Shown here: piece by piece, positions 19,523-31,358 of the stretch
Numbering within the stretch: position 1 is the stretch's first letter
Layout: every line of letters begins with the position of its first letter
Assembly: GCF_007991635.1 (NCBI RefSeq)
Contig: NZ_BJYS01000019.1
Location: 62,001-126,000 of the forward strand
Length of the DNA: 64,000 bases
Source: Adhaeribacter aerolatus
GTDB taxonomy: Bacteria > Bacteroidota > Bacteroidia > Cytophagales > Hymenobacteraceae
Direction: 5' to 3'
Program-made: the position numbers and the translations under genes
The notes under the pieces: model-generated
The model's database searches: none
What the model was told of the DNA's origin: nothing
What the model saw: only the letters and a program-made list of their open reading frames with translations

Positions 19523-22168
19523 TTAATGGGCTTTTACGGTGTTAGAAAGCAGTTCTTCGGCCCGGAAAAGATTATGGGTAGCTTGCAATATTTTGGCTTT
19601 GAGTTTTGGGTTATAATGGGGGTTATCTTGTAAGAACTGGCGCACGGCCTTGGCAGCGGCGGTACTTTGGTAAGCGCCAAGGCTAGCCTGCAGCCAGCTG
19701 GCCGGAAAAAAAATATCGCCGGTAAGTTGTATTTGTTGCAGCAGTTCCAGGCTGGCCGGCAAATATTTAACCGAAGCGTTCTGCCGGAGTGGGTGGTGAA
19801 GATATTCCAAAGCCGAAACGACCCAGGCTTCCTGTTCGCGGTTATGCTCATCTTTCAAGGAATTAAAAAAGGAGTCGCGCTGACTTTGGTCACCGGATAA
19901 GGCCGGCCATAAATAGCGAAAGCGCTTTTTCCGGTCCGGGTTCTGAATGCGTTCGTATTGTGTTTCCAGCAGAGTAGGTGTCTGGGGATAATCCTGCACA
20001 GCCAGAGCCAGGGCTAAAGCCGTGAAATCATCTTCGGTAAGTTTAACCCCGGCCGGGGCTTGTTGTTTCTGCCAGATTTGGTAAATTTTATCTTGCGCCG
20101 CTTTGGTTAAGGAAATATGCTGGTAGGCCTTAAACAATAGCTTTTTATTATTAGGTGCTTTCTGCCGAATCATCGCCTGCCAGAGTGTATTTTCTAAGGT
20201 ATTGGCTACAATGTGCCGCTGTTCCGGTAAGGTAAACTGCCAGTAAAGCTGGCTCAGTTGGTTGGTGAGTAATTTCAAATTTAGTTCTTCGGTTTCTAAA
20301 GCGGCTCCGGCTGCATAAAGCCGGAGCAATTCAGCTGGTTTAACCCGGCGGCCCCGCAGCATATTCTCGTAAAGGTTAATCAGAGCGGAGGCCCGGCTTA
20401 CCGGGTTCTTGATCGTGAATAAATTGGGCAGCATTTTGGTATCTACCGGAAACAAACCGTATCCCAGCCCGGTAGGGTTAAATAAAAGGTAATCCGGAAC
20501 AGGCTTACCCGCCGCTTCCGGAATAATTATTTCGCGTTTGTTCAGGTGCACCAGTATATCTTCGGTATGGTTAGGGTAAACCAGCGAAACCGTAAACTGC
20601 TGCGGCCAAATCCGGTCAGAGCCGTCTTCGCCTTTCTGGGAAATTATTAGTTTGCTTATTTTATTTTGCTGGTTAAGCAATTCGTAGGAAATTTCCGGCC
20701 GGCCTGGTTCACTTACCCACACCTGGCTCCATTGCGCTAAATTGATAGGCGTATGGGTATCTAATAGCTGAATTAATTCGGGCCAGGAGGCGTTGCCGTT
20801 TGCATATTTTTTTAAATATTCCCGGATTCCCTGCCGAAAATTATCTGGCCCCATCAATAACTCCAGTTGCCGCATAACAATGGGTGCTTTGTGGTAAATA
20901 ATATTGCCGTACAGGGTACCGGCCTCCTGTAAATTAGTTAGCGGTTGCCGGATAGGATTGGCGCCTGCTGTCCGATCTACGCTATAGGCGGCTAGGTAAT
21001 GGTCCGTTAAAAATTTCAGGTCGAAGTCGGAGGTTGCCCCGGTTTGCTGGGTTATTTTATCGGCCATAAAGTTGGCAAATACCTCTTTCATCCAAACATC
21101 GTTGAACCACCGCATGGTAACCAGGTCGCCAAACCACATGTGGGCCGTTTCGTGGGCAATCAGATTAGAGCGGTTATTTTTCTGGTCCTGGGTAGCGCCT
21201 TCATCAAGAAACAGGGAAGCCGCTTTGTATTGAATGGCTCCTACGTGTTCCATGCCGTTGTACTGAAAATCCGGAATCGCCACAAAATCGAATTTCTGGA
21301 AAGGGTAGGGTAGTTGGGTGTAATCCGTTAAAAAAGTCAGAGCATCGTGGTGCAGCTTAAATATCGGGTTCAGGCTCTCGGCTATTTTTTGCTGGTCCGT
21401 TTCGCGATGGTAAAAGTGCATGGGGCGCCCGTTCTGGGTTTGGGATAAGTGTCGGAATTTACCGGCCGCAAAAGAAAACAGATAGGTGCTAATGGTATCG
21501 GTAGTGCCAAAATTAAGCGTCTTGTTTGCGCTAGTTATGCTGGAGTCTTGTAGGGCCGCATTAGTCAACGCTTGCCAGGAGCGGGGTAAGGTAAGGGTTA
21601 GCTTAAAAGTAGCTTTTAAATCGGGCTGGTCGAAGCAAGGAAAAACCGTGCGGGCCCGGTCGGGTACGAGCAAGGTATACAGGTAGTCTTCGTTGCGGTT
21701 AAGCGATAAATTGCCGGCCGCAAAAGAAATATAAATTTCGTTTTTTCCTGTTTTTAAATATTTCGGCGAAACGATTAGGTGTTCCTGTTCAAACATAACC
21801 GGAATATCCCGGCCATTTACTTTTACCTGCGCTAAGTTTTCTCTTTTTTCTTTAAAATCTAGCTGTAGCGGTTTTTCTTTTTCTTGCAGTTCAAAAGTAA
21901 TGGTTTCGGTGGCCGGAATAGGTTCGTTTTTAGAAGCTGGAATTTGAAAAGCCAATTGATAAGAGATATTCCGGATGACTTGTTTCCGATAGGTGGCCAA
22001 CGTTTGCGATATGCCGGGTTCTACGGGCAAGTGACTGGCCTTCTTCACTTGGTTGATACAGGCATTTAAAAGAATAATAAGAAGTAAAAACGAATACCGC
22101 AGTAGTATCAATTTGGTAAGAGTAAGAAATTTGCGCACCAAGTTAGGTTTTGAACGGGTTAAGCGCAT
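19523..22168 (-). CDS. M1 family aminopeptidase, lipoprotein
   Basis: An 881-residue zinc metallopeptidase. The N-terminal hydrophobic stretch ends in a lipobox (ILLNAC, C37), so it is likely a lipoprotein. The zinc site is HETAH (H339, E340, H343) with the third ligand E362 in KEVFANF, 19 residues on. The exopeptidase motif, usually GAMEN, reads NGMEH (~304-308). M1 enzymes release N-terminal amino acids; the envelope location suggests use of external peptides. The C-terminal ~300 residues are helical, as in ERAP/APN. Monocistronic by spacing. Confidence 0.9.
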   Translation of the reverse strand: MRLTRSKPNLVRKFLTLTKLILLRYSFLLLIILLNACINQVKKASHLPVEPGISQTLATYRKQVIRNISYQLAFQIPASKNEPIPATETITFELQEKEKPLQLDFKEKRENLAQVKVNGRDIPVMFEQEHLIVSPKYLKTGKNEIYISFAAGNLSLNRNEDYLYTLLVPDRARTVFPCFDQPDLKATFKLTLTLPRSWQALTNAALQDSSITSANKTLNFGTTDTISTYLFSFAAGKFRHLSQTQNGRPMHFYHRETDQQKIAESLNPIFKLHHDALTFLTDYTQLPYPFQKFDFVAIPDFQYNGMEHVGAIQYKAASLFLDEGATQDQKNNRSNLIAHETAHMWFGDLVTMRWFNDVWMKEVFANFMADKITQQTGATSDFDLKFLTDHYLAAYSVDRTAGANPIRQPLTNLQEAGTLYGNIIYHKAPIVMRQLELLMGPDNFRQGIREYLKKYANGNASWPELIQLLDTHTPINLAQWSQVWVSEPGRPEISYELLNQQNKISKLIISQKGEDGSDRIWPQQFTVSLVYPNHTEDILVHLNKREIIIPEAAGKPVPDYLLFNPTGLGYGLFPVDTKMLPNLFTIKNPVSRASALINLYENMLRGRRVKPAELLRLYAAGAALETEELNLKLLTNQLSQLYWQFTLPEQRHIVANTLENTLWQAMIRQKAPNNKKLLFKAYQHISLTKAAQDKIYQIWQKQQAPAGVKLTEDDFTALALALAVQDYPQTPTLLETQYERIQNPDRKKRFRYLWPALSGDQSQRDSFFNSLKDEHNREQEAWVVSALEYLHHPLRQNASVKYLPASLELLQQIQLTGDIFFPASWLQASLGAYQSTAAAKAVRQFLQDNPHYNPKLKAKILQATHNLFRAEELLSNTVKAH

Positions 22169-22397
22169 CTAAAATAAAAAATAATTATCTAAAATATCTA
22201 TTTTATAAACGGGTTTGGACGGAAGGTAGGCTATTGATTTTCTGCTATGCTACTGCTCTTTTTCGGTTTAATGAATGGCTATTTAAAAATAATAATGGCT
22301 AATTTTATCTAAAGTCAATTTTAGGTGGATTAATATTAACCTCTTATTATCAATTTGTAAAGGAAATTTATTGAATATTAAATATTATCTAAAAGAA

Positions 22398-22431
22398 ACA
22401 GCCTTCACTTTTCTGGTAAAATGAAGGCTGT
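22398..22431 (-). terminator. Terminator downstream of glutamate dehydrogenase
   Basis: The 10-bp stem ACAGCCTTCA/TGAAGGCTGT is followed, reading the minus strand, by TTTCTTTT. It lies 27 bp past the gdhA stop codon. Confidence 0.75.
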
Positions 22432-22457
22432 AAAACTTTATAAAATAGAATATAATT

Positions 22458-23879
22458 TTAAGGAAAAATACCCAGCGATAAATAGCTGACCGATATTTTT
22501 TGAATAGCATCAAAAAAGGCGGCTGTCCGCAAATCGTTAATACCGGGGTTGCGGTGCATCACATCCCTGATTTCGTGGTAAGCTAGAATCATAGTATCTT
22601 CCAGGCCTGACCGTACCAAATCTACTTCGTCGGCCCCGTGAATAAGCATTTGCCTTTCTTTGGCGCTGATGGTATGACCGGTGTGCTGCTCAATGGTATC
22701 CACAATGCGGCGCAAACTGGCTTCTTCGGCCCGTTTACCCATGCGGCCAAACCGTACGTTTGATAAGTTCTTCAGCCATTCGAAATAAGAAACAGTAACC
22801 CCACCGGCATTCAGGTATAAATCAGGAATGATAAAAATACCTTTTTGCAGTAATATTTTTTCGCCTTCCTGGGTAATTGGTCCGTTAGCACCTTCGGCAA
22901 TTATTTTGGCTTGTATGGTAGCAGCATTACGGTGGTCAATTTGGTTTTCGAGGGCGGCCGGCAACAGAATATCGCACTCGTAGGCAAGTAAGTCTAAAGA
23001 GTTAGCAATGTTAGTGGCATCCGGGAAATCTAGAATAGAACCGGTGTTTTTTCGGTGCAGAAAAGCCGCTTCTAAGTCTATGCCGTCTTTGTTAAATATG
23101 CCGCCTTCGCGTTCGGCAATGCCAATGATGATGACCCCTTCCTGCTGGCAGAAATGCGTGGCATGGTACCCCACGTTACCCAAACCCTGCACAATCATGC
23201 GTTTGCCGCTTAAACCCGGCGAGATGCCTAACTGGTTCAGGATTTCGGTGTCTTGTAAAGCTTCACGCAAACCGTAAAATATTCCCAAACCTGTAGCTTC
23301 GGTCCGGCCGCGGATACCGCCCTGGCCCACCGGCTTACCGGTTACGGAGCCCAAAGCATTGGTTTCGCCGTGTTTAAAAGTATGGTAGGTATCGGCGATC
23401 CAGGCCATTTCGCGGCTGCCGGTGCCGTAATCGGGAGCCGGTACATCTACGCCCGGACCAATTAAATTTTTCTTGATAAGCTCACTGGCGTAGCGCCGGG
23501 TTACTTTTTCCAATACCTCTACCGGCGTGGTGCGAGGGTTAATTTTAACGCCACCCTTGGCGCCGCCAAAAGGTACATCTACCAGGGCGCATTTAAAAGT
23601 CATAAGGGTAGCCAGGGCAATTACCTCGTCTTCGTCAACGTGCATGCTGTAGCGGATACCGCCTTTGGTAGGTAATTTGTGGTGACTGTGCTGGGCGCGG
23701 ATGCCTTCGTACACCACTACTTTTCCGTCTACTTCTACCGGAAAGTTTACTTTGTAAACGCTGTTGCAAATTTTAATTTGTTCCAGAATGCCTGAGTCCA
23801 GATTGGTGTGGCGGGCGGCCTGATCATAATAATGGTGAACACTGTTTAAAAATTGTTTTCCCTCGCTTTCTTGATTCAT
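22458..23879 (-). CDS. gdhA: Glutamate dehydrogenase (Glu/Leu/Phe/Val dehydrogenase family)
   Basis: A 473-residue enzyme interconverting glutamate and 2-oxoglutarate plus ammonia. Motifs in order: substrate-binding KGGIRYS, catalytic-lysine region DVPFGGAKGGVKINP, the aspartate region PAPDYGTG, and the Rossmann fingerprint VQGLGNVGYH. It is longer than the ~420 aa bacterial average; extra residues are mainly C-terminal. The call as glutamate-specific rather than branched-chain is by similarity of the KGGIRYS/PAPDYGTG set. It is transcribed alone and divergently from the six-hairpin glycosidase gene. Confidence 0.88.
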   Translation of the reverse strand: MNQESEGKQFLNSVHHYYDQAARHTNLDSGILEQIKICNSVYKVNFPVEVDGKVVVYEGIRAQHSHHKLPTKGGIRYSMHVDEDEVIALATLMTFKCALVDVPFGGAKGGVKINPRTTPVEVLEKVTRRYASELIKKNLIGPGVDVPAPDYGTGSREMAWIADTYHTFKHGETNALGSVTGKPVGQGGIRGRTEATGLGIFYGLREALQDTEILNQLGISPGLSGKRMIVQGLGNVGYHATHFCQQEGVIIIGIAEREGGIFNKDGIDLEAAFLHRKNTGSILDFPDATNIANSLDLLAYECDILLPAALENQIDHRNAATIQAKIIAEGANGPITQEGEKILLQKGIFIIPDLYLNAGGVTVSYFEWLKNLSNVRFGRMGKRAEEASLRRIVDTIEQHTGHTISAKERQMLIHGADEVDLVRSGLEDTMILAYHEIRDVMHRNPGINDLRTAAFFDAIQKISVSYLSLGIFP

Positions 23880-24044
23880 AGTTTATGTGGAATTGGTGTG
23901 GCACTATAGTAACGCGTAGCCGTTGGTATTGTTATAAATTTAAGGTTTAGCACAATTGCTGGTAAGATAAGTAGTTTAAGGTATAATTTGTAGCAGGGCT
24001 ATTATAAGCATTAATGCGGTTAATCCGTTAATTTCGCATAACCA

Positions 24045-26765
24045 ATGCTTAAAAGTTCGTATAGAACCCAAAATATAATTTTGATTCCTTTAAAACCTTT
24101 TATGCCGGCAGCGCCAACTTCGAAGTATTCCGCCAGTAAGCCTATTTTTAAATCCGAACGTTACACGGTGTTGCCTGACCGGGTGATGCAGGAAATTTTT
24201 GAAGCCTGCGCATTGTCACGGACCGAACTTATCTCGAATTACAAAAGTCCTACCAATAGCCACCAACCACCACGCATTTATTTTAAATTTAGCCTGAACG
24301 GGTTAGATAACGAAATGGCGTGGGGCGAAGATCACATTATTCATTGTCGTTCAACCGACGGCATCTGCGTATCTCCCATCATAAAGTTTGGCGAGCGGTA
24401 TATCGATGACTCTCATCTGTCTTTGGATGCCGTATTGGCCCCGCATACCACATTAAAACTGCGCTTAGATTTACGGGAGGTATTAGACGCCTTCCGGCAA
24501 AAAGGTTTTTACACCACCTATAACGGCACCAAAATTTACCGCCAGGAGTTTAAGGGCGCTTTTGTAGCGGGCAGTATGCCGCCCTTGTCCTGGAATTTCG
24601 ACCGCTTGGGTTACCAGAAAGATATGCAGTTGCACGATGCCGACGGCGATGGTATTTACGACATCACGCTTACCCTTAATCCGCCGGACGAGCCCGACGT
24701 GCCGCTCCGCCGTTGGGAATTAAGCCGCGATATTTCAGCTTATCCGCAGTACAAATCAGATTATGTGTTGCTGGATGCCTTGTATAATTTATCGCTCGAA
24801 GAGATGGAGAAAGATGTGGAGCCGGATAATACTTTCCGGACCGGGCTGGAATGGGCCGGCGTCTGGACCCGCGATGTAAGTTACAGTGCTATTCTGGCTA
24901 TGGCTTTGCTGCGGCCCGATATTGCCCAAAATAGTTTGCTGCATAAAGTCCGGAACAATCGCATTATACAAGATACGGGCACCGGCGGAGCTTACCCGGT
25001 TTCTACGGACCGACAGATTTGGGCTGTAGCCGCCTGGGAAATTTTTAAAGTAACCGGCGACCAGGAGTGGCTCCGGACAGCTTACGCAATTATTAAGCAA
25101 ACGCTCGTGGACGATGAACATAATATTTACGATAGCGAAACTGGCCTGGTGCAAGGCGAATCTTCTTTCCTGGACTGGCGGGAACAAACTTACCCCGAAT
25201 GGATGCAGCCGGCCGATATTTACGAATCGTTTTGTTTGAGTACCAATGCGGTACACTATGGCGCTAACTTCGTGTTGGCCCAAATGGCAACCCTGTTGGG
25301 TGATAATGCAACTGCGGGAAAATATGCTGCTATAGCGGCCAAAATCAAAACCAGCATTAATGCCTATTTCTGGTTGCCGGAGAAAAACTATTATGGCCAA
25401 TATTTATACGGCCGGTTATTTAAAATTTTATCGCCGCGGGCCGATGCTTTAGGAGAAGCGCTGTGCGTGTTGTTTGACATTGCCGAACCTGAACAGCAAC
25501 AGTTAATTATAGAAAATACGCCGGTAGGGGCGTTTGGTATTCCTTGTATATCTCCTCAGATTCCGGCTATTCCGCCTTACCATAACAATGCCGTTTGGCC
25601 TTTTGTACAGGCTTTCTGGTCGCTGGCTGTGGCCAAAACTGGTAACCAAACTGCTTTAATTCACAATTCAAGCGCCATTTACCGATCTACCGCTTTATTT
25701 CTGACGAATAAAGAAAACTTTGTAGCTACCGATGGGGATTTTGCCGGGACGGTTATTAATTCGGACGAGATGTTGTGGAGTTTATCGGGTAACCTGAGTC
25801 TGGTTTATAAAGTATTGTTCGGGTTAACTTTCACAACCGATAAATTAATATTGCAGCCCTTTGTATCAGAAGCTTTAAAAGGCAGTCACCAGCTTACGAA
25901 TTTTCATTACCGACAGGCTATTCTTAATATTTATCTGAGTGGCTTTGGGAACAAAATAAAATCTATCAGTCTGGATGATCAAATACTGGATAAACCTGAA
26001 ATTCCAGCTTCGCTGACGGGACTCCACGATATCCGGATTACCCTAGCTGATGAAACCCCGGAAGCTCTAAAGATTAATTTATCCTGCGAGGCTTTTTCTC
26101 CGGCTACTCCGCAGGTTACCTTGCAAGAAAATCTGCTTTCGTGGCAGCCGGTACCTAACGCCGTGTTCTATAAAATTATCAAAAACGGGCGTGAAGTTGC
26201 TAAAATTGGGGCAGAGCAGTTAAGTATCTTATTGCAGGAAGCGGGGGAATATCAGGTAATAGCCGTGGATAAAAATAATTACGAGTCTTTTGCGAGCGAA
26301 CCTTTAACTAGGCTCCCGACCGAAAATATATGGCTCTACGAAGCAGAAGACTTCACCGAGAAGGCAGATTTTGGCAGTACTGCTTATTCCGGTACTGGTT
26401 ACGTAGAAATCAGCCGGAACCTCAACACGCAACTTTGTTTTAATCTTAATCTGCCTGCCGCTGGTAAATATGCCTTAGATTTTCGGTATGCCAATGGCAA
26501 TGGCCCCATCAATACCAATAACAAATGCGCTTTGCGTACGCTAAAAACCAAATCGCATTTACTGGGAACGGTGGTGTTTCCGCAGCGGGGCGATCAGCAT
26601 TGGTCGGATTGGGGCTTTAGCAACGCTATCGTAACTTATTTAACGGCGGGAGAACAGCAGCTTTGCCTTTCATTTGATCCGGCCAATGAAAACATGGATG
26701 GAGAAATAAACCAGGCCTTGCTGGATTATTTACGAATTATTAAACTTCTGGAGGATGGCGTTTAA
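24045..26765 (+). CDS. Six-hairpin glycosidase-like protein with C-terminal carbohydrate-binding-like domain
   Basis: A 906-residue protein. An N-terminal beta domain is followed by an (alpha/alpha)6 toroid (~residues 270-620; GLEWAGVWTRDVSYSAILA, ESSFLDWREQTYPEWM). The acidic residues of that core fit the GH63/GH15-type clan. The C-terminus (~760-900; WLYEAEDFTEKADFG, GTGYVEISRN) resembles a CBM6/35-like domain. An ATG at 24102 (MPAAPTS) is an alternative start, since the first 19 residues are not signal-like. Likely an alpha-glycosidase; specificity unknown. Convergent with the porin-like gene, with a shared terminator between. Confidence 0.75.
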   Translation: MLKSSYRTQNIILIPLKPFMPAAPTSKYSASKPIFKSERYTVLPDRVMQEIFEACALSRTELISNYKSPTNSHQPPRIYFKFSLNGLDNEMAWGEDHIIHCRSTDGICVSPIIKFGERYIDDSHLSLDAVLAPHTTLKLRLDLREVLDAFRQKGFYTTYNGTKIYRQEFKGAFVAGSMPPLSWNFDRLGYQKDMQLHDADGDGIYDITLTLNPPDEPDVPLRRWELSRDISAYPQYKSDYVLLDALYNLSLEEMEKDVEPDNTFRTGLEWAGVWTRDVSYSAILAMALLRPDIAQNSLLHKVRNNRIIQDTGTGGAYPVSTDRQIWAVAAWEIFKVTGDQEWLRTAYAIIKQTLVDDEHNIYDSETGLVQGESSFLDWREQTYPEWMQPADIYESFCLSTNAVHYGANFVLAQMATLLGDNATAGKYAAIAAKIKTSINAYFWLPEKNYYGQYLYGRLFKILSPRADALGEALCVLFDIAEPEQQQLIIENTPVGAFGIPCISPQIPAIPPYHNNAVWPFVQAFWSLAVAKTGNQTALIHNSSAIYRSTALFLTNKENFVATDGDFAGTVINSDEMLWSLSGNLSLVYKVLFGLTFTTDKLILQPFVSEALKGSHQLTNFHYRQAILNIYLSGFGNKIKSISLDDQILDKPEIPASLTGLHDIRITLADETPEALKINLSCEAFSPATPQVTLQENLLSWQPVPNAVFYKIIKNGREVAKIGAEQLSILLQEAGEYQVIAVDKNNYESFASEPLTRLPTENIWLYEAEDFTEKADFGSTAYSGTGYVEISRNLNTQLCFNLNLPAAGKYALDFRYANGNGPINTNNKCALRTLKTKSHLLGTVVFPQRGDQHWSDWGFSNAIVTYLTAGEQQLCLSFDPANENMDGEINQALLDYLRIIKLLEDGV

Positions 26766-26827
26766 GTTCCTGCGGTAATATTTACGAAAATGTAATATTT
26801 GATTAAGGATTATTGAATATTTCAGAA

Positions 26828-26855
26828 AAAGCCCCGGTTTAGCGGCCGGGGCTTT
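26828..26855. terminator. Bidirectional terminator between convergent genes
   Basis: AAAGCCCCGG and CCGGGGCTTT form a perfect 10-bp stem with an 8-nt loop. It lies between the glycosidase stop (26765) and the porin-like stop (26862). The A and T flanks suit both directions. Confidence 0.85.
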
Positions 26856-26861
26856 CTGGTT

Positions 26862-27455
26862 TTAGTGCGTATGGCGGGCTTTATTGTAGTTTATCAGGTA
26901 AAATATTCCTATTTGGCCCAGGTGGTTTTTTAAAGGTGTCCGGGGCGGTACGTCGTTAATATTGGTTAACCCAAACAGCCAACGGAAATCAGCACCCAAA
27001 CCCGAACTGCTTATAAAACTTAGTCCGGTAGCCAGCGAAAAATCAACGGCCTCGTAGTTTTCTTTAACGTTAAACCGGTTATCATCCTGATCCTGGCGTT
27101 TAGCACCTACCAAAAAGCCAACCTGTGGGCCGGCCTCTAGCCGGAAGCCATCGCCGAACATGTATTGGCCCATTACTGGTACCGTAATGTAATTTATGTG
27201 GTGTTTAACTTCTGAATTTTGTAGCTTGGCACCTTGGTTAGAATATAATAATTCTGGTTGTATGGCAATCTGGCGGGTTATATGAATATGCGCCAGGCCG
27301 CCCACGTGCAGCCCCAGTTTATAATCGAAATTATCCTGGTTTTTAAGTTTTAAAGTAGAAGCATTAAAACCGCCTTTCAGGCCAAAATGGGTCCGCTGGG
27401 CCTGCACCAGGGTAAAAGAGAAAACAGCGATGGTAAAAAGAAAAATTTTTTTCAT
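26862..27455 (-). CDS. PorT-like outer membrane beta-barrel protein
   Basis: A 197-residue outer membrane protein. The signal peptide MKKIFLFTIAVFSFTLVQA starts at the ATG at 27455; the frame extends 10 codons further upstream, but that would bury the signal sequence. The mature part has alternating strands and barrel-type motifs (THFGLKGGFNAS, KLGLHVGGLAH, LEAGPQVGFLVGAK, ATGLSFISSSGLG, WLFGLTNI) of the PorT/OMP-b-brl family in Bacteroidota. Role unknown; many are uncharacterised barrels. Confidence 0.85.
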   Translation of the reverse strand: MKKIFLFTIAVFSFTLVQAQRTHFGLKGGFNASTLKLKNQDNFDYKLGLHVGGLAHIHITRQIAIQPELLYSNQGAKLQNSEVKHHINYITVPVMGQYMFGDGFRLEAGPQVGFLVGAKRQDQDDNRFNVKENYEAVDFSLATGLSFISSSGLGADFRWLFGLTNINDVPPRTPLKNHLGQIGIFYLINYNKARHTH

Positions 27456-27812
27456 AGTTGTAAAAGATTTATCGGGCATTTGCACCTACATCACGCATAT
27501 CCCGAAAAAAGGTTAATATTTTGTAAAGGGATAGTTAAACAAAGAGTACTTTGTTTGGCGGCAAAGTTATCGATTAAGTTTTAAGCGGGCCTAAATCTGG
27601 ACGGAAGAAATTTACTGAATTATTTTTTTCTAATATGGGATAGCTATTTAATGAGATTGACCACAACAGGTCCAGACCTTAGCCCGAAATAGTGGAATAA
27701 ACTATTAACTTTAGCGGGCCTAAATACCGGGCGAATAGACGATATAAATAAATATTATTAACCGCTCATAAGGGTTATTTCGTTTGAAGAAGATAACCGC
27801 TGAAATAAAATC
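27456..27812. promoter_or_regulatory. Divergent intergenic region with a 13-bp direct repeat
   Basis: It separates the porin-like gene and galT. AGCGGGCCTAAAT occurs twice, at 27584-27596 and 27713-27725, 129 bp apart in the same orientation. These GC-rich words stand out in AT-rich sequence and might be regulator sites. No gene is visible. Confidence 0.35.
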
Positions 27813-28838
27813 ATGAATGCATTTGATCTGACCGAACACCCGCACCGCCGCTTTAATGCTTTAACCGGCGAATGGATTTTAGTATCGCCACACCGTTCCA
27901 AGCGACCCTGGCAAGGCCAGCAGGAAGATATTCCGAAAGAAGAACGACCACAGTACGATCCTAAATGTTACTTGTGCCCCGGCAACGTACGGGCCAATGG
28001 CGAGTACAACCCGCCTTACACCCAAACCTTTGTTTTTGATAACGATTTTGGTGCATTGCAGGCCAACGTGCCACTGGGTGACTTCCGGAAAGGAGAATTA
28101 TTAAAAGCCGAAGCCGAACGGGGCATTTGCCGGGTAATTTGCTTTTCGCCGCGCCACGACCTAACCTTAACCGATATGGAAGTGGGAGAAATTAAGAAAG
28201 TGGTAGATGTGTGGCAGCGGGAATATCAGGAATTAGGCGCGCTCGACTTTATTAATTACGTACAGATATTTGAAAACAAAGGCACCGTGATGGGTAGCAG
28301 CAACCCGCACCCGCACGGCCAGATTTGGGCCCAGAGCACTGTGCCGGTAGAGCCCGCGAAGGAAACCGTACAGCAATTGGCGTATTACAAAGCGCACGGC
28401 CGGAGCTTACTCGCCGATTATTTGGTTTTGGAGCAGGAAGAAAAGCAGCGTATTGTACTGGAAACCGATGCTTTTGTGGCATTGGTGCCTTTTTGGGCGG
28501 TGTGGCCTTTCGAGACTATTATAATTCCCAAGCGCCATTTTGGCAATATTTTAGAAATGAACGAGGCCGAAAAAAACGACTTTGCGGCCATAATAAAAGC
28601 CCTCTCTACGCTTTACGATAAATTATTTGGCGTTTCGTTCCCGTACTCGGCGGGTATGCACCAAAGCCCTACCGATGGGCAGGAACACCCCGAATGGCAT
28701 TTTCACATGCACTTTTATCCCCCGCTGTTACGGTCGGCCACTGTTAAAAAGTTTATGGTGGGGTACGAAATGCTAGGCAATCCGCAACGTGATATTACCG
28801 CCGAGTGGGCCGCCGAGCGGCTGCGGAGCCTGAAATAA
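27813..28838 (+). CDS. galT: UDP-glucose--hexose-1-phosphate uridylyltransferase
   Basis: A 341-residue Leloir pathway enzyme. It transfers UMP from UDP-glucose to galactose-1-phosphate, giving UDP-galactose and glucose-1-phosphate. It has the catalytic HPHGQ motif ([11 protein letters not shown], ~residues 167-177), whose second histidine becomes uridylylated. The zinc-site region starts at CYLCPGN (~residues 53-59), and [10 protein letters not shown] lies near the C-terminus. No galK or galM is adjacent in this window. It is followed by a terminator. Confidence 0.95.
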   Translation: MNAFDLTEHPHRRFNALTGEWILVSPHRSKRPWQGQQEDIPKEERPQYDPKCYLCPGNVRANGEYNPPYTQTFVFDNDFGALQANVPLGDFRKGELLKAEAERGICRVICFSPRHDLTLTDMEVGEIKKVVDVWQREYQELGALDFINYVQIFENKGTVMGSSNPHPHGQIWAQSTVPVEPAKETVQQLAYYKAHGRSLLADYLVLEQEEKQRIVLETDAFVALVPFWAVWPFETIIIPKRHFGNILEMNEAEKNDFAAIIKALSTLYDKLFGVSFPYSAGMHQSPTDGQEHPEWHFHMHFYPPLLRSATVKKFMVGYEMLGNPQRDITAEWAAERLRSLK

Positions 28839-28938
28839 ACAGGAGTTTCAGCTAGCGGTTTCGGCTTGGTTAATACGTATAAAAATAGTTTATCTGCGCT
28901 GGTTTAGTTAAGCTTGCAGCAGATGGTTTAAAGATAAG

Positions 28939-28971
28939 ATGCCCTGGTTCGGACTGAATCGGGGCATTTTT
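28939..28971 (+). terminator. Terminator after galT
   Basis: ATGCCC pairs with GGGCAT, and inner pairs extend the stem; TTTTT follows. It is ~100 bp past the galT stop. Confidence 0.7.
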
Positions 28972-31166
<2,195 letters not shown>

Positions 31167-31190
31167 AAAGTAAACAGCTTTCGTTTTATA

Positions 31191-31219
31191 AAAAGCTTGC
31201 CCACCCGGCAAGCTTTTTT
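31191..31219 (+). terminator. Terminator after gyrB
   Basis: AAAAGCTTGCC and GGCAAGCTTTT form an 11-bp stem followed by T's, 25 bp past the stop codon. Confidence 0.88.
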
Positions 31220-31358
31220 TATAATATAATTAAATAAAGTTTGCACGTATAATAGGTTAATTCGCATCTTTAAAACCTTATTCAGAGAATAAATTTACAA
31301 CTTTCGGGTTGTAGATAGCAGGCAAACAATACCGCAAAAGCCAAACAGTAGCGTAACT

